Of a DNA stretch of 64,000 nt, positions 35,098-45,481 are shown piece by piece. The notes below the pieces were generated by a model, which did no database searches, was not told where the DNA came from, and worked only from the letters and a program-made list of their open reading frames with translations. The position numbers and the translations under genes are program-made. The DNA is from Emticicia aquatica (GTDB taxonomy: Bacteria; Bacteroidota; Bacteroidia; Cytophagales; Spirosomataceae): positions 496,001-560,000 of the forward strand of contig NZ_CAKLPY010000001.1 of NCBI RefSeq assembly GCF_923079645.1, read 5' to 3'. Each line of letters begins with the position of its first letter. The stretch's first letter is position 1.

Positions 35098-37344
35098 TTA
35101 TGATTTAGGCTGTTCGGACATAAATGGCTGATTATAATACCTTTTACCAGTAGTTTTAAATAAAGCATTAGCAACCGCCCCAAAAACTGGTGGAAATGGT
35201 GGTTCGCCAAGTCCAGTAGGGTCGATGTCATTTTCTACGAAATGAACATCAATTTTTTGTGGAGCTTCGTTATGACGAATCATTCGATAATTATGGAAGT
35301 TATTTTGCTCGGCTGCACCATCTTTGTGCGTTAAAGCTCCATAAAACGACTGGCCGATTCCATCAACTACTGCACCTTGCACCATATTTCGGGCCGCATC
35401 TGGGTTTACAACTACACCACAATCAACTGCTGAAGTTACTGATTCTACATACGGTTGTCCGTCTCTCATAACCATATCAACTACATGACCAGCATAAGAA
35501 GCATGGCAGAAATAAGCTGCTACGCCACGTTTTTTGCCAGCATTTTCTGGTTTTCCCCAACCAGATTTTTCTTTCAACAATTCTAAAACGCCAATATATC
35601 TACTTGCATCATAATCGTTGTTTTTTCCAACTGGATTTTCTTTAGCTCTTTTCAACAAATCAAGACGGAAGGCTATTGGGTCTTTACCCATTGCTTCGGC
35701 AACTTCGTCCAAAAACGATTGCTCTGCTGCTGCATTGAAGTTTGAACGTGGAGCTCTAAAAGCACCGATTGTAATGTTTGATGGAATTTCCCAACCATCG
35801 GCTAAATAATTATCAACTGCACCCGCAGGGAAACGATTGGCATGAACAGGGTTTTCTGGAATACCGCCACCAGTTACATGAAAGCCAATCAGATTTTTGT
35901 TGGCATCGAGAGCCGCTCGGTAAGTTGCAGTATACATTGGGCGATAAATCCCGTAAGTCATATCGTCTTCACGGGTATAAATCAATTTTACAGGAGCTTT
36001 GAGTTTTTGTGAGATACGAGCAGCCTCATAGACATACGACCCATAAGCTCTACGACCAAAACCACCACCCATGCGGGTCATTTGAATTTCGATTTTATCA
36101 GCAGGAAGATTCAATAATTTTGCAAGCGTTGGTTCCATCCAACCTGGTGCTTGCAATGGTCCAGCCACTAAGGCTTTGTCATCTTGCACGTGAGCAAAAA
36201 AATTCATTGGCTCCATTGTATTATGTGCCAAAAATGGAGCATTATATGTACGTTCGATAATCTGAGTAGCGTTTTTGAAAGCTGATTCTGGGTCACCGTC
36301 TTTTCTTAATTGTGTGGCTGGTTTTTTAGCATATTCAGCCATCATTTCAAATTGGCGACTAGTTGTTTCTAATCTACCAGGAACAGTTATTTCTCTTTTT
36401 CCACCTCTACCGTTCATCGTATCTTTTACGTCGCCAGCAGCTTCCCATTGTATGTTAAGTTTCTTTCGAGCATTCATTACTTCCCAAGTAGAATTACCGA
36501 CAACAGCAATCATTTCATTGAAAGCACGTGTATCGAAACCACCTTGCTCGAAACCATCATCGTAGAGTTTGAAGCTAAAAATATCTTTAATTCCAGACAT
36601 TTTTTTTGCTTCGGTGGCATCAAAAGATTTTAATTTCATGCCAAATGCAGGTGGATGCTGAATCATGGCAATCAACATACCGTCAACACGATAATCCATT
36701 CCAAAAAGTGGCTTGCCCGTAACAACTTTTACTCCTTCTGTATTTTTCTTTGAATTTCTTACAATCGAAAAATCTTTAGGAGCTTTCAATTTTACATCTT
36801 TTGGAACTGCGATGGTAGCAGCTTTGGCAGCCATTTCACCATATCTAGCCGATTTTCCGCTTGAATGAGATAAAATACCCGCTTTTGTTGTGATTTCAGA
36901 TGTAGGAACGCCCCAAGTTTGTGCTGCTGCTTCGATGAGCATTTGACGAGCCGCTGCCCCAGCATTTCTCAAAGGCTTCCAGTACATTCTTACTGAATTA
37001 CTTCCACCTGTAAATTGTGGGCCATATTTCACATTATCGTGCGTACCCATTTCTACCACCACATTTTTCCAGTCGCAATCCAATTCTTCTGCCACCATCA
37101 TTGGTAGAGAAGTCATTACATTTTGTCCAAATTCTGGGTTTGGAACTAAAATTTTAATTACATTATCAGGTGTAATTTTGATATAGGCTGTCAATTCAGA
37201 CCATTGTTCAGGAAAGCTTAATTGGGCTACTTTCTCAGCAGCTTTTGCTTCCGAAAACCAACTGAAACTTAGCAACATTCCGCCACCTGCCAAAGCCGAA
37301 GATTTCAGGAATGAGCGTCTATTATATGTTTTTGTATTTTCCAT
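35098..37344 (-). CDS. Molybdopterin-binding subunit of a xanthine dehydrogenase-type oxidoreductase (copy 1)
   Basis: A 748-residue large subunit of the IorB/aldehyde oxidase-like family, which hydroxylates N-heterocycles or oxidises aldehydes at a molybdenum centre. The N-terminal NRRSFLKSSALAGGGMLLSF is a Tat signal for folded export. Cofactor blocks include ARTGGSNS-like TGGSNSVRMYWKPLRNAGAA, EPMNFFAHV, MGGGFGRRAYGSYVYEAA, GAFRAPRSNFNAAAEQSFLD and the C-terminal GLGEPPFPPVFGAVANALF with the catalytic-type Glu. It follows the 2Fe-2S subunit by 20 bases. A second, diverged copy lies on the other side of that subunit. The substrate is unknown. Confidence 0.9.
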   Translation of the reverse strand: MENTKTYNRRSFLKSSALAGGGMLLSFSWFSEAKAAEKVAQLSFPEQWSELTAYIKITPDNVIKILVPNPEFGQNVMTSLPMMVAEELDCDWKNVVVEMGTHDNVKYGPQFTGGSNSVRMYWKPLRNAGAAARQMLIEAAAQTWGVPTSEITTKAGILSHSSGKSARYGEMAAKAATIAVPKDVKLKAPKDFSIVRNSKKNTEGVKVVTGKPLFGMDYRVDGMLIAMIQHPPAFGMKLKSFDATEAKKMSGIKDIFSFKLYDDGFEQGGFDTRAFNEMIAVVGNSTWEVMNARKKLNIQWEAAGDVKDTMNGRGGKREITVPGRLETTSRQFEMMAEYAKKPATQLRKDGDPESAFKNATQIIERTYNAPFLAHNTMEPMNFFAHVQDDKALVAGPLQAPGWMEPTLAKLLNLPADKIEIQMTRMGGGFGRRAYGSYVYEAARISQKLKAPVKLIYTREDDMTYGIYRPMYTATYRAALDANKNLIGFHVTGGGIPENPVHANRFPAGAVDNYLADGWEIPSNITIGAFRAPRSNFNAAAEQSFLDEVAEAMGKDPIAFRLDLLKRAKENPVGKNNDYDASRYIGVLELLKEKSGWGKPENAGKKRGVAAYFCHASYAGHVVDMVMRDGQPYVESVTSAVDCGVVVNPDAARNMVQGAVVDGIGQSFYGALTHKDGAAEQNNFHNYRMIRHNEAPQKIDVHFVENDIDPTGLGEPPFPPVFGAVANALFKTTGKRYYNQPFMSEQPKS

Positions 37345-37364
37345 TTTTCAAGCTTTTTAGAAGA

Positions 37365-37820
37365 TTACTTTTTAGCCGCCGTTTTGATAGCTTCTTTAAT
37401 TCTTAGATAAGTCCCACAGCGGCAAATATTGCCACTCATGTAAGCATCAATTTCTTCATCGGTCGGATTTGGATTGCTTTTGAGTAAAGCTGATGCAGAC
37501 ATGATTTGTCCTGATTGACAATAGCCACATTGAGCCACATCGTGTTCGAGCCATGCTTTCTGCACTGGGTGGTCAGCTTTTGCTGAAAGTCCTTCGATTG
37601 TTGTAATACTTGATTTTCCAACTGCTGAAACGGGTAAACTGCAAGAACGCACCGCATTTCCATCAAGATGAACTGTACATGCACCACACATAGCCATTCC
37701 GCAGCCAAATTTGGTTCCTGGCAAATTGAGGTGGTCGCGTAAAACCCAAAGAATGGGCGTTGATGGGTCAACATCTATTTGTTGCGTTTTCCCATTGATT
37801 TTTAAAGAATATTTTGCCAT
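37365..37820 (-). CDS. 2Fe-2S subunit of the molybdenum hydroxylase (IorA-like)
   Basis: A 151-residue two-cluster iron-sulfur subunit. The plant-type ferredoxin cluster ligands are in [17 protein letters not shown] with a further Cys in VRSCSLPV. The second cluster is in [10 protein letters not shown] and [15 protein letters not shown]. It passes electrons from the molybdenum centre. It lacks its own signal and would be exported by the Tat signal of a partner. It lies between two large-subunit genes, 20 bases before copy 1 and 105 bases after copy 2, and could serve both. Confidence 0.93.
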   Translation of the reverse strand: MAKYSLKINGKTQQIDVDPSTPILWVLRDHLNLPGTKFGCGMAMCGACTVHLDGNAVRSCSLPVSAVGKSSITTIEGLSAKADHPVQKAWLEHDVAQCGYCQSGQIMSASALLKSNPNPTDEEIDAYMSGNICRCGTYLRIKEAIKTAAKK

Positions 37821-37850
37821 AGTATTGTATTTACTTCATTTAAAATTTAA

Positions 37851-37858
37851 CAAAAATA
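37851..37858 (-). promoter_or_regulatory. Candidate -7 box for the 2Fe-2S subunit
   Basis: CAAAAATA reads TATTTTTG on the minus strand (TAnnTTTG), 30 bases before the start codon. It would let the 2Fe-2S/copy 1 pair be made separately from copy 2. Confidence 0.4.
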
Positions 37859-37925
37859 TATAAATAAATCAGTAAAAAATAATGCTTTTCAAATGAAAAC
37901 TTACGAAAATCAAACAATTTGTCAA

Positions 37926-40169
37926 CTACAAACTTTCGCCAAAAGGCTGATTGTAAAGACGTTTACCAGTTGCTTTATAAAGTGCATTCGCCAAAGCTGC
38001 ATAAACTGGCGGATAAGCTGGCTCGCCCATACCAGTTGGGTCAATGGTATTTTCTACAAAATGTATTTCTATCTGTTTTGGTGCTTCGTTGTGGCGAATC
38101 ATGCGATAATTGTGGAAATTATTGACATCTGGAACGCCCTTTGTGAAAGACATTTTGCCGTACATGGCTGCTCCAAGTGCATCAACAATGCCTCCTTCTG
38201 CCATGTTTTTGGCGGCTGTTGGATTTACAACGATGCCACAATCTATGGCACACCAAACTTTGTTGATGATTGGCGAGCCTTCTTTCATTTCCAAGTCAAG
38301 TATATGGGCCGCATACGAATCATGGCAGAAATAGGCAGAAAAACCCAATTTTTTGCTCGTTTTAATGCTTTCCCAATTTGATTTTTCTTTGACCAATTCC
38401 AGCACTTTTGCAAAGCGTTCTGGTTCATAATCATTGTTTTTACCGACTGGATTTTCTTTGGCACGTTTCAGTAAATCTAATCTGAAAGTGATTGGGTCTT
38501 TGCCTACGGCTTCAGCAATTTCATCAAGAAAAGATTGCTCGGCGGCAGCCATAAAATTTGAATGTGGGGCTCTATATGAGCCAACGGTTATGTTGGTGTC
38601 AATCATAAAATCTTCTGCCAAATAATTATCAATTGCTCCTGCTGGGAAGCGATTTGCCGCCAATGGCGACTGTGGCATTCCGCCCACTTTTACATGAAAA
38701 CCTATCAGATTATTATTGACATCGAGTGCAGCACGATATTTTGCTGAATATGAAGGACGATAAATTCCTGCTGTCATATCGTCTTCACGGGTATAAATGA
38801 GTTTTACGGGTGCTTTTACTTTTTGCGAAACCAAAGCCGCCTCAATCAACCAATGAGCATAAGAACGACGACCAAAACCACCACCCAAACGTGTCATTTT
38901 TATATCAATTTTCTCCAGAGGCATTCCCAAACGAGCCGAAAGAGCTTGTTCGGTAAATTCGGGTTTTTGGAGTGGACCTGAAAGTTCGGCTTTTTCATCG
39001 GTCACATGAGCAAAGAAATTCATGGGTTCCATGCAATTATGAGCCAAAAACGGCACATTGTAGGTACGCTCAATAACTTTTGTTGCATTTTTGAAAGCCG
39101 TTTCAATATCGCCATCTTTTCGGCGAACGGTGCCACCTTGAGCCATTCGTTCTGCAAATTTGGTGGCATGGTCGGCCGAATTTTCTAAACCTGCAGGTAT
39201 GTTTAGCACAGTTTTTCGACCCATCATATTTCTATTTTCAGCATAAGCCTCTGCTTCTTGCCAGTCTATTTTTAAGGCTTTTTTAGCTTGCATTACTTCC
39301 CAAGTGCTGTTGCCCACAATCGCAACCACTTCATTAAATTGGTTGGTGTCAAAAAACGTTCTTTCGTAGCCATCGTTGAATATTTTTATATGAAAAACAT
39401 CTTTAATACCTTTCATTTTTTTGATGGCTGCATCGTTTTGTATTGCCTTAAATTTCAATCCCATTGCAGGCGGATGCACAATCATGGCTATCAACATTCC
39501 TTCTTTTCGGGTATCAATTCCAAAGAGAGGTTTGCCAGTTACTATTTTCTCTAAATCAACATTGCGTTTGCTTTTTCCTATGATTTTGAAATCCTTGACG
39601 TTTTTCAGTTTTACGTCTTTCGGAACAGGAATCTGTGCTGCGGCGGTTGCCATATCGCCATATTTGGCTGATTTCCCAGAGTTTTTATGGTACAAAACAC
39701 CCAATTCGGTGCTTATTTCTTCAACAGGTACATTCCATGTTTTGGCAGCGGCTTCACGTAGCATTTGGCGTGCGGTTGCACCTGCTGTGCGAAGGCTTTG
39801 CCAACCTTGATGAATCGCTTGACTGCCTCCGATAAATTGTCGAGTAAAATGTTTGGTATCTAAATCTGCTTGTTCAATGATAATTTTAGAAAAATCAACA
39901 TCCAATTCTTCTGCCACAATCATCGGCATCGAGGTTTTCACACCTTGTCCACCTTCGGGATTGGGCGACATGATTTTAATGATATTATCAGCCGTAATTT
40001 TTACAAAACCATTTATTTCGTTGAAATCGAGAGGTAAATTAGTAATTTGGGTGGCTTCAAGCGGCTTTCCAAGCGGCTTGAAACTTGACAAAAAACTAAT
40101 ACCAAGCATAAATCCTCCGCCCGAAAGAGCTGATGCTTTTAGAAATGAACGACGGCTTTGGGTCTGCAT
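37926..40169 (-). CDS. Molybdopterin-binding subunit of a xanthine dehydrogenase-type oxidoreductase (copy 2)
   Basis: A paralogue of copy 1, about 747 residues from the chosen ATG at 40167-40169 (MQTQSRRSFLKASALSGGGF); the upstream ATG at 40190 adds 7 residues before the Tat motif. The same cofactor blocks occur: IGGSQAIHQGWQSLRTAGAT, EPMNFFAHVTDE, LGGGFGRRSYAHWLIEAA, SYRAPHSNFMAAAEQSFLD and GMGEPAYPPVYAALANALY. The two proteins align over their full length but are clearly diverged, so this is an old duplication. No second Fe-S gene is present, which suggests shared electron transfer or differing substrates. Confidence 0.9.
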   Translation of the reverse strand: MQTQSRRSFLKASALSGGGFMLGISFLSSFKPLGKPLEATQITNLPLDFNEINGFVKITADNIIKIMSPNPEGGQGVKTSMPMIVAEELDVDFSKIIIEQADLDTKHFTRQFIGGSQAIHQGWQSLRTAGATARQMLREAAAKTWNVPVEEISTELGVLYHKNSGKSAKYGDMATAAAQIPVPKDVKLKNVKDFKIIGKSKRNVDLEKIVTGKPLFGIDTRKEGMLIAMIVHPPAMGLKFKAIQNDAAIKKMKGIKDVFHIKIFNDGYERTFFDTNQFNEVVAIVGNSTWEVMQAKKALKIDWQEAEAYAENRNMMGRKTVLNIPAGLENSADHATKFAERMAQGGTVRRKDGDIETAFKNATKVIERTYNVPFLAHNCMEPMNFFAHVTDEKAELSGPLQKPEFTEQALSARLGMPLEKIDIKMTRLGGGFGRRSYAHWLIEAALVSQKVKAPVKLIYTREDDMTAGIYRPSYSAKYRAALDVNNNLIGFHVKVGGMPQSPLAANRFPAGAIDNYLAEDFMIDTNITVGSYRAPHSNFMAAAEQSFLDEIAEAVGKDPITFRLDLLKRAKENPVGKNNDYEPERFAKVLELVKEKSNWESIKTSKKLGFSAYFCHDSYAAHILDLEMKEGSPIINKVWCAIDCGIVVNPTAAKNMAEGGIVDALGAAMYGKMSFTKGVPDVNNFHNYRMIRHNEAPKQIEIHFVENTIDPTGMGEPAYPPVYAALANALYKATGKRLYNQPFGESL

Positions 40170-40342
40170 ATTTTTTGATTTTGAAATCAAATTTACAATT
40201 AATTATTCAATCAATTTCATTGATACATAACAAATAAGTAATCTACTTATAATCAACGATTTAATAAAGAAAAACAACTCATTTTTTACTCATTACCAAT
40301 TTCCACATAAACAAATATAGCCATAAATGGTTTTCGTTTGGT

Positions 40343-41194
40343 TTAATTATTTACCCATCCATATTCACTCATCCATTTTACAATAGCTGGGTCACGGTGG
40401 CTAAAAAGCAAACTTTGCTTGGTATCTAAAATTTGGATAGCCTGCATATCTTCATCAGATAGCTTAAAATCAAAAATATTAATATTTTCAAGCATCCTTT
40501 CTTTATGTGCTGACTTAGGAATGGCAACCACGCCTCTTTGTGTCAACCAACGCAAGATAACTTGTGCAACTGTTTTATTATACTTTATAGCAATAGCTGA
40601 AAGGACTTCATTGGTAAAAACACCATTCATTCCTTCGGCAAATGGCCCCCAAGCTTGAATTTGTACATTATTGTCTTGTAAAAACTGATGGGTTTCGTGC
40701 TGCTGATGAAATGGGTGAGTTTCGATTTGATTAACTGCTGGCGTAAAACTACTATTAACAATTAAGTCCATCAATCTATCAGGTAAAAAGTTACAAACTC
40801 CAATTGCTCTAATTTTTCCTGCATTGTATAGCTCCTGCATCGCACGCCAAGAGCCGAATATATCGCCAAAGGGTTGGTGAATTAAATACAGGTCAATATA
40901 ATCAAGTTGTAGAGCATCAATAGATTTTTGAAAAGCAGCCATTGTCTTTTCGTAACCCGCTTCTTTACTCCCAAATTTGGTTGTTATAAACAATTCTTCA
41001 CGAGGGATACCACTTTTTTTAATCGCATTTCCAACTGCTTGCTCGTTTCCATAAAGTTCAGCGGTATCAAATAAACGATAACCTGCTTCAATTGCATTGA
41101 TAACGGCTTCCTCACATTCTTCACCCATCAACATCATAACGCCAAACCCCAGAATTGGCATTTCAACGCCGTTGTTTAATATTACTTTTTCCAT
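40343..41194 (-). CDS. Aldo/keto reductase (copy A)
   Basis: A 283-residue NADPH-dependent aldo/keto reductase with a TIM-barrel fold. It has [29 protein letters not shown] (catalytic Asp and Tyr), TTKFGS (Lys), YLIHQPFGDIFGSW (His) and the C-terminal cofactor block VVAIPKSAHKERMLENI. It is close in sequence and identical in length to the aldo/keto reductase at 43253-44104, encoded on the other strand 2 kb away. The AraC gene and tandem NTF2-like genes lie between them. The substrate is unknown. Confidence 0.9.
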   Translation of the reverse strand: MEKVILNNGVEMPILGFGVMMLMGEECEEAVINAIEAGYRLFDTAELYGNEQAVGNAIKKSGIPREELFITTKFGSKEAGYEKTMAAFQKSIDALQLDYIDLYLIHQPFGDIFGSWRAMQELYNAGKIRAIGVCNFLPDRLMDLIVNSSFTPAVNQIETHPFHQQHETHQFLQDNNVQIQAWGPFAEGMNGVFTNEVLSAIAIKYNKTVAQVILRWLTQRGVVAIPKSAHKERMLENINIFDFKLSDEDMQAIQILDTKQSLLFSHRDPAIVKWMSEYGWVNN

Positions 41195-41244
41195 TATTTT
41201 ATGCCACTATTTTTAATTTTATATTCTTTCAGATTGTCAATTAT

Positions 41245-41685
41245 TTAGTTTGGTCCCATTAGTTTTGAAAATGAAAGTGAACCCATTTTCCATTCATTTC
41301 CAACCTTAACATAAACTTCTGTAACCATAAATGGATTACTCACTTCAGTATTGGCAACAACTGCAAAAAGTGTAATTCTATTTAATAAAATAACCGTATT
41401 TTCGATAATTATTGGCGTGAAAACCTCGTGAATATCGGCTTTTTTGTAGTGAATGAAACCTGTTTTAATAATTTCTAACTCACGTTCTTTGCCCCAAGAG
41501 CCGCCCATGTGAACAAACATTGATTGGTCGTCGAACAGTTTTCCGAGTTTATCTACATCTTTATCTGCCATCCATTGCCATTTATCTTTTGAAAGGGTTT
41601 TGATTTCTTCGGCAACCGTATTTTGGGCAAAAGTATTCATTGAAAATAAAATAAAAGTTAAGATTCCAAAAATTGATTTTTTCAT
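41245..41685 (-). CDS. Exported NTF2-like (DUF4440-type) protein, copy 1
   Basis: A 146-residue protein with a signal peptide (residues 1-20, ending NTFAQ) and a SnoaL/NTF2-like fold. KDKWQWMADKDVDKLGKLFD, FVHMGGSWGKERELEIIKTG and RITLFAVV match its neighbour at about half of positions. The fold covers enzymes and binding proteins, so no reaction can be named. It lies 24 bases after copy 2 and 50 bases before the aldo/keto reductase on the same strand, so the three genes probably form an operon. Confidence 0.8.
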   Translation of the reverse strand: MKKSIFGILTFILFSMNTFAQNTVAEEIKTLSKDKWQWMADKDVDKLGKLFDDQSMFVHMGGSWGKERELEIIKTGFIHYKKADIHEVFTPIIIENTVILLNRITLFAVVANTEVSNPFMVTEVYVKVGNEWKMGSLSFSKLMGPN

Positions 41686-41709
41686 TTTTGTATTATTAAA
41701 AAGGTATAA

Positions 41710-42162
41710 TTATTTCTTTATCTGATGCGTATCTCTCACGCTACTGAAAGTCAAAGCCAGCATTTTCCAATCTTTCTTTTGTTTTTGATAGACTTCTGTT
41801 ACTGTAAATTCAGTTTTGGCTTCATTACCTCTTACCATAGCTATGAGTGTAATTCTGTTCCAAACGATAGCAGTTTTCCCAGAAACTTCTATTGCCGAAT
41901 CATGCACTTTTGCTTCTTTGTACCAAATGCTTCCAGTTTTGATAATTTCGAGTTCTTCGTCAGTTTTCCATGTGCCGCTCATGTGAACAAACTTAGCTTT
42001 GGCATCAAATAAATCTTTGAGTTTATCTACGTTTTTATCTGCCATCCATTGCCATTTATCTTTGGATAATTGCAAAACGGTTTCTGCATCTTTTGATGAT
42101 TGAGCAAAAGCTGAAATAGAACAAATAAGAAATAAAGCTAAAATTTTGATGTTTGTTTTCAT
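41710..42162 (-). CDS. Exported NTF2-like (DUF4440-type) protein, copy 2
   Basis: About 150 residues from the ATG at 42160-42162 (MKTNIKILALFLICSISAFA), which gives a proper signal peptide; the ATG at 42195 adds 11 residues ahead of it. The core KDKWQWMADKNVDKLKDLFD, FVHMSGTWKTDEELEIIKTG and WNRITLIAMV is shared with copy 1, marking a tandem duplication. It is divergent from the AraC gene, with 176 bases between the starts. Confidence 0.8.
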   Translation of the reverse strand: MKTNIKILALFLICSISAFAQSSKDAETVLQLSKDKWQWMADKNVDKLKDLFDAKAKFVHMSGTWKTDEELEIIKTGSIWYKEAKVHDSAIEVSGKTAIVWNRITLIAMVRGNEAKTEFTVTEVYQKQKKDWKMLALTFSSVRDTHQIKK

Positions 42163-42286
42163 TTTTAGTAATGTTTTTGTTTTATTGAAGCACAAATTTC
42201 GATGAACTTTCTTGCTTTGATAGTATAAAAATTACTGCTTTTTCTACCATTTTTACTGTTATGAAAAAAGACTACCAAAGAACTAT

Positions 42287-42294
42287 TAAATTTG
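42287..42294 (+). promoter_or_regulatory. Candidate -7 box for the AraC/AKR pair
   Basis: TAAATTTG is an exact TAnnTTTG match ending 44 bases before the AraC start. It lies in the region shared with the divergent NTF2-like/AKR operon, where the AraC protein could act on both. Confidence 0.45.
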
Positions 42295-42338
42295 TTTCGA
42301 GATTCTACTATTAACAGGGGTTTTCAACAAAAACTAAT

Positions 42339-44104
<1,766 letters not shown>

Positions 44105-44133
44105 TAGGTTTTCTTCTTAATATCAAGTATTTT

Positions 44134-45267
44134 TTACTTAATATTCCCTCCTACACTCAAGCCACTTGGAACTGTTTTTGGTATTGACCTGTCAAATTTT
44201 TCATCTGTTAAAGCATCAATAAACGCCATAATCGCAGTCCGTGAATTATTATTAGGTCTTAAAATTGTGGCGAGAGGGTCGATTTTAGTATTTGGAACAT
44301 TTGGGTTTTGTGACTTTGAATTTAAAATTAAATTGTAAAAGTCAAAAACTTGGTCTAATGTTTTGAAAACCCCACTGTGCATATAAGGTGCAGTCAATTT
44401 GACATTTCTTAAGCTCATGGTACGAAAAGCATAAGTGCCTTTGCTGCCATTATCAGACTCACTTGCTTTTGGATTATCAGGTACAGAAAGTACATGTAAT
44501 TGATAATCAGAAAACATATTGCCAGTATGGCATCGCCCACAACCATTTATCTGAAAAAAGCTCATACCTTGAATCTGTAAATCTGTCATGGCACTTGTTT
44601 CGCCACGCATATAACGGTCGTAAGGAGCATTCATTGCTACCAACGAACGTTCAAAAGCAGCAATAGCCTTAGCTAGATTTGCAGATGTAATGGGTTGTGG
44701 CTGTCCACCAAAAATTGTTGCAAACAAAGCTTGATATTCTTTAATATTTCTTAATCGTGCGAGAACACTATCTATTGCAACTTCTTCTGAATAAATATCA
44801 GCACGCATTTCTACCGCAGATTTGATAGGTATTAATGCTTGTTCTTCCAAACTTTTGGCTCTTGAATCCCAAAACATAGGTGCATTGGCGGAATCATACT
44901 TGCCATTTGCATCCATACCATTAAAAGCCGTATTGAGAATGGTCTGAGATTTTCTTTTAGTAAATGAAGATATTAAAAATTTTCTATTTGGACCTAAGCC
45001 AATTCCATCAACACCTATTGATAAATCACGGCCATCGGCGTAAGCAAAATCAGGATGATGGCAAGTTGCACAAGCAACATCTTTTTTTCCTGATAATATT
45101 GGGTCATAAAAAAGCAATTTCCCCAAATACTGAATCGTAATGGGTATCTCTTTATCAATATTATCGTTAATTGTTTGCTGAATTAATACTTGTTCCTCTT
45201 TTTTACAAGCAAAAAAAGCCGAAAACGAAAAGCTAATTAAAGCAAAAACTAAAAGCTTTTTTTTCAT
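44134..45267 (-). CDS. Di-heme cytochrome c peroxidase lipoprotein
   Basis: A 377-residue exported lipoprotein (lipobox AFFACKK, Cys21) of the CcpA/MauG family. Two c-heme sites are seen: CATCH at residues 66-70 and CGRCH at 243-247. The blocks ERSLVAMNAPYDRYMRGE and YMHSGVFKTLDQVFDFYN are typical. The family reduces hydrogen peroxide in the periplasm or performs related oxidations. It stands alone, converging with copy B of the aldo/keto reductase with 29 bases between the stops. Confidence 0.93.
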   Translation of the reverse strand: MKKKLLVFALISFSFSAFFACKKEEQVLIQQTINDNIDKEIPITIQYLGKLLFYDPILSGKKDVACATCHHPDFAYADGRDLSIGVDGIGLGPNRKFLISSFTKRKSQTILNTAFNGMDANGKYDSANAPMFWDSRAKSLEEQALIPIKSAVEMRADIYSEEVAIDSVLARLRNIKEYQALFATIFGGQPQPITSANLAKAIAAFERSLVAMNAPYDRYMRGETSAMTDLQIQGMSFFQINGCGRCHTGNMFSDYQLHVLSVPDNPKASESDNGSKGTYAFRTMSLRNVKLTAPYMHSGVFKTLDQVFDFYNLILNSKSQNPNVPNTKIDPLATILRPNNNSRTAIMAFIDALTDEKFDRSIPKTVPSGLSVGGNIK

Positions 45268-45408
45268 AAGTAGTTAAAATAATCGGCAATTTGTTTTTTT
45301 TATCTTTATGGATATGTTACAAATTTATTAAATTGACATCAAAGGAAAAATTAACTTTTGAAGATTTTCTATATTAAAAATGCAATATTTGGGCGAGGGT
45401 TGAATTAG

Positions 45409-45445
45409 AAAATGCCACGAATTTTACTAGAATTCGTGGCATTTT
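45409..45445. terminator. Stem-loop terminator after the esterase
   Basis: AAAATGCCACGAATT (45409-45423) and AATTCGTGGCATTTT (45431-45445) are perfect 15-bp arms with a 7-base loop. It lies 36 bases beyond the esterase stop and also upstream of the peroxidase gene. Confidence 0.88.
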
Positions 45446-45481
45446 TCCATAAAAAACTTACTTAATTGACTGAGAAGCCAT

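Noticed and set aside
37893-38381. 162-codon open frame on the plus strand
   Set aside because: It lies antisense to the C-terminal part of the copy 2 molybdopterin subunit and encodes a composition-biased Cys/His-rich sequence with no family resemblance.
39421-39810. 129-codon open frame on the plus strand
   Set aside because: Antisense shadow of the copy 2 molybdopterin subunit, which has full-length family motifs.
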